From an uncultured Methylobacter sp. (GTDB taxonomy: Bacteria > Pseudomonadota > Gammaproteobacteria > Methylococcales > Methylomonadaceae): a stretch of 6,722 nucleotides of DNA. The translations under genes and the position numbers were made by a program. Under the pieces are notes generated by a model. The model was not told where the DNA came from, did no database searches, and was given only the letters and a program-made list of their open reading frames with translations. The DNA lies in contig CAIKYI010000158.1 of the NCBI GenBank assembly GCA_903831545.1, forward strand, positions 1-6,722, read 5' to 3'. Position 1 is the stretch's first letter, and the number at the start of each line of letters is the position of its first letter. Of this stretch, positions 4,944-6,722 are shown one piece after another.

Positions 4944-6296
4944 TTAGGGGTGGCTTACATGACTAATAACGTATCTAAATTTACCTGAGGCTTCTTTTTT
5001 AATTTCAGAAACATACTCAAATTCAATTTGTACGTTTTCTCCAAGTCTCTTTTTAAAGACCTGTTCAATTATCTTTTCTGCGTTTATTAGATAGCTATTA
5101 TTTTTAACGATTTGAATCACTGTTTTATCTAAAGTGTATTGGGTTATTTTAAATGATTCTATACCTTCAATATCGCGCAACACATAAATCAATGCCAGGC
5201 CATGTAAAACAGTTCCATCTTGTGCCACTACAAAATCAGTAGCCCGCCCCTGAATTTCTTTAAGTACCGGCAAACCTCGCCCACAGGGACAAGACTCATC
5301 ACTTAACGCACCCACATCACCGGTGCGATAACGAATAAAAGGAAAATCCAGGGTAGCAAGATGCGTTACAACAATTTCACCGGTTTCGCCAACAGGTAGC
5401 ACCTTGCCTTGGTCGTCGATTATTTCAACAATAATGTCTTCAGCCGTAATATGCATGTTTCCAGACGGACATTGATGCGCAATAAAACCCGCATCCCTAC
5501 CTCCGTAACCATTAGCAACCGGGCAACCAAAAACAGCTTCTATTTTTTCTCTTTGATAATCATATAAGCGCTCGGAAGTAACAAAAGCGACTTTAATATC
5601 CAGATTAGTTAACTTTTGCCCTGTGTTTTGTGCGTGAGTCGCTATATGAGCAAGTGCCGAGGGATAGCCAAACAACATTTTCGGACGCACGGCCTGAATT
5701 TTTTTGATAAATTCATCAATTTTAGCGGGCGACATTTCAAAAGCAGGAATCAAATGTGTTCGAAGTAATTTATCACGAATGACTTTGATTTTATCCTGAG
5801 TCCCTAATTCTATAGGGGACCCCCATACTACAATTTCAGGATCACCAATATCAACATCCCACCATCGTGTTGCTCGCCATTTGGCTGCAACATCATGACT
5901 AACGCGTTTTGCGCCAATATAAAAAATCAACGGTTCACCACTGGAACCACCGGTATTAAAGCGCGCCAAACCTGCGGCATTATCGGCTTTAAGCTGTTCA
6001 GTATGACTACGGATACATGCTTTATCTGTAAGCGGCAAACTACTTAATGCATCTAAAGACAAAATATTGCCCGGCACAAAACTCAACTGTTTAAATAACG
6101 TCTGGTAATAGGGAACATGTTGCTCTACATCACCAAGAAAACTTTTTAAACGTTCCAGTTGCAGAGATTTTATTTCAGTTGCTGACAGCCATTGGGTTTG
6201 CTCCATGTCTTTTCGGACACGAACTGTATCATGTTTTTTTAGACGTTCATGCAAAGGAAAGATGACATCTGAAACAAGTTTTGTGTATATATTCAT
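4944..6296 (-). CDS. CapK/PaaK-like adenylate-forming ligase
   Basis: This 450-residue protein belongs to the phenylacetate-CoA ligase / CapK group of adenylate-forming enzymes, which activate a carboxylate with ATP and usually pass it to CoA or another acceptor. Motifs in order: the phosphate loop FNTGGSSGEPL at 113-123; YGGRDAG at 264-270 where PaaK has YG-x-x-E, so the acidic residue here is Asp; the ATP-ribose motif RYRTGD at 322-327; a CPCGRG segment at 336-341, with Cys276 further upstream, that may bind metal as in PaaK-type enzymes; GRATD at 350-354; and a C-terminal SGKFR with Lys439, the likely acyl-adenylation lysine. The length is normal and there is no signal peptide, so it is cytoplasmic. 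CapK-type members sit in capsule and exopolysaccharide loci, and the neighbours support that role. The start is 8 bases after the glycosyltransferase stop, with no clear Shine-Dalgarno, suggesting translational coupling. The natural acid substrate cannot be read from the sequence. Confidence 0.87.
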   Translation of the reverse strand: MNIYTKLVSDVIFPLHERLKKHDTVRVRKDMEQTQWLSATEIKSLQLERLKSFLGDVEQHVPYYQTLFKQLSFVPGNILSLDALSSLPLTDKACIRSHTEQLKADNAAGLARFNTGGSSGEPLIFYIGAKRVSHDVAAKWRATRWWDVDIGDPEIVVWGSPIELGTQDKIKVIRDKLLRTHLIPAFEMSPAKIDEFIKKIQAVRPKMLFGYPSALAHIATHAQNTGQKLTNLDIKVAFVTSERLYDYQREKIEAVFGCPVANGYGGRDAGFIAHQCPSGNMHITAEDIIVEIIDDQGKVLPVGETGEIVVTHLATLDFPFIRYRTGDVGALSDESCPCGRGLPVLKEIQGRATDFVVAQDGTVLHGLALIYVLRDIEGIESFKITQYTLDKTVIQIVKNNSYLINAEKIIEQVFKKRLGENVQIEFEYVSEIKKEASGKFRYVISHVSHP

Positions 6297-6304
6297 GTCG
6301 TTTA

Positions 6305-6722
6305 TTAAACCAGTTTTTTAAACTCTTCCACAAGAACTTCGACTCTAGTGTCCCAGGCATTTTCCTGGGCATATTGAACAATTAAGCCTTTATCCCAATC
6401 TGTAGCCAACCCTTTTAACAAGGCATCCAATAATAATTTTGGTTGTCCAAAAGGCACGATTGCCCCAAGTTTGGCATGCTTAACGACTTCTGCATTACCA
6501 CCTACATCTGTAGTAATAACGGGCAAGCCACAAGCCATGGCCTCTAAAAAAACATTTGCCCAGCCTTCATTGGCTGTTGCCAGCACAAATAAATCGGCAG
6601 CTGACAAGGGCTCCTTGAGTTGTTCTGATGGATATGTTCCAAGAAAGCGAACATGTTTTTCAAGTTTTAGGGTCTTAACCTGCTCTTCCAGGCTTTCTCT
6701 TATATTACCTTCGGCACTTTCG
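6305..6722 (-). CDS. Glycosyltransferase family 4, C-terminal part (runs off window)
   Basis: The frame is open from the TAA at 6305-6307 to the window edge, giving 138 visible residues. The TTG at 6605-6607 is an internal Leu and not the start. The visible part is the GT-B C-terminal Rossmann domain of a group 1 glycosyltransferase: HVRFLGTYP near 23-31, SAADLFVLAT, then the nucleotide-sugar signature EGWANVFLE with Glu52 and Glu60 (EX7E), followed by AMACGLPVITTDVGGNAEVV. It would transfer a sugar from a nucleotide-sugar donor onto a growing glycan at the cytoplasmic face of the membrane. Donor and acceptor cannot be inferred, because the acceptor-binding N-terminal domain is outside the window. 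It is the first visible gene of the minus-strand operon, 8 bases ahead of the CapK-like gene, so it is probably co-transcribed with it from a promoter beyond the window. Confidence 0.92.
   Translation of the reverse strand, partial: ESAEGNIRESLEEQVKTLKLEKHVRFLGTYPSEQLKEPLSAADLFVLATANEGWANVFLEAMACGLPVITTDVGGNAEVVKHAKLGAIVPFGQPKLLLDALLKGLATDWDKGLIVQYAQENAWDTRVEVLVEEFKKLV

Noticed and set aside
4775..4966. 63-codon plus-strand frame across the junction of the synthetase and CapK genes
   Set aside because: It is antisense to two well-supported genes and spans their 20-base gap; there is no ribosome site.

Overview
The window looks like a piece of a Gammaproteobacterial chromosome assembled from short reads. 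GC is moderate to low, intergenic palindromic repeats are abundant, and the protein-coding content is typical of Gram-negative surface-polysaccharide loci. The repeat style (GTCAT-type REP palindromes and twin AACAGCT palindromes) reminds me of Methylococcales methanotrophs, but that placement is a guess. The first 23 bases are Illumina sequencing adapter, so the left end is an assembly or trimming artefact and not biology.

Layout: (1) 24-1019, plus strand: the C-terminal part of a type I sulfatase / alkaline-phosphatase-superfamily hydrolase, cut off at the contig start. (2) 1020-2171: 1.15 kb without a convincing gene. It holds a 280-bp MITE-like element with 18-bp terminal inverted repeats, a second diverged copy of its left end, REP hairpins, and an array of about eleven degenerate 21-bp repeats (1835-2064). 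A plausible promoter and a leader hairpin for the next gene follow. (3) 2172-2864, plus strand: a soluble 230-residue protein of unknown function. (4) 2865-3096: the convergent intergenic region, with a folded REP-like element and a long twin-palindrome hairpin that ends in a T-run and probably terminates transcription. (5) 3097-6722, minus strand: a tight operon, in transcription order a family 4 glycosyltransferase (partial at the window end), a CapK/PaaK-like adenylate-forming enzyme and an asparagine-synthetase-like amidotransferase.

The minus-strand operon resembles part of an exopolysaccharide/capsule locus, including those linked to exosortase (PEP-CTERM) systems. The glycosyltransferase would build the glycan. 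The two ATP-dependent, adenylate-forming enzymes could activate a carboxylate and form an amide on a sugar or aminosugar. The striking detail is that the asparagine-synthetase homologue has an intact synthetase (ATP) domain, but its N-terminal glutaminase domain has lost the Cys2 nucleophile and the usual glutamine-binding motifs. It therefore probably does not use glutamine as a nitrogen source.
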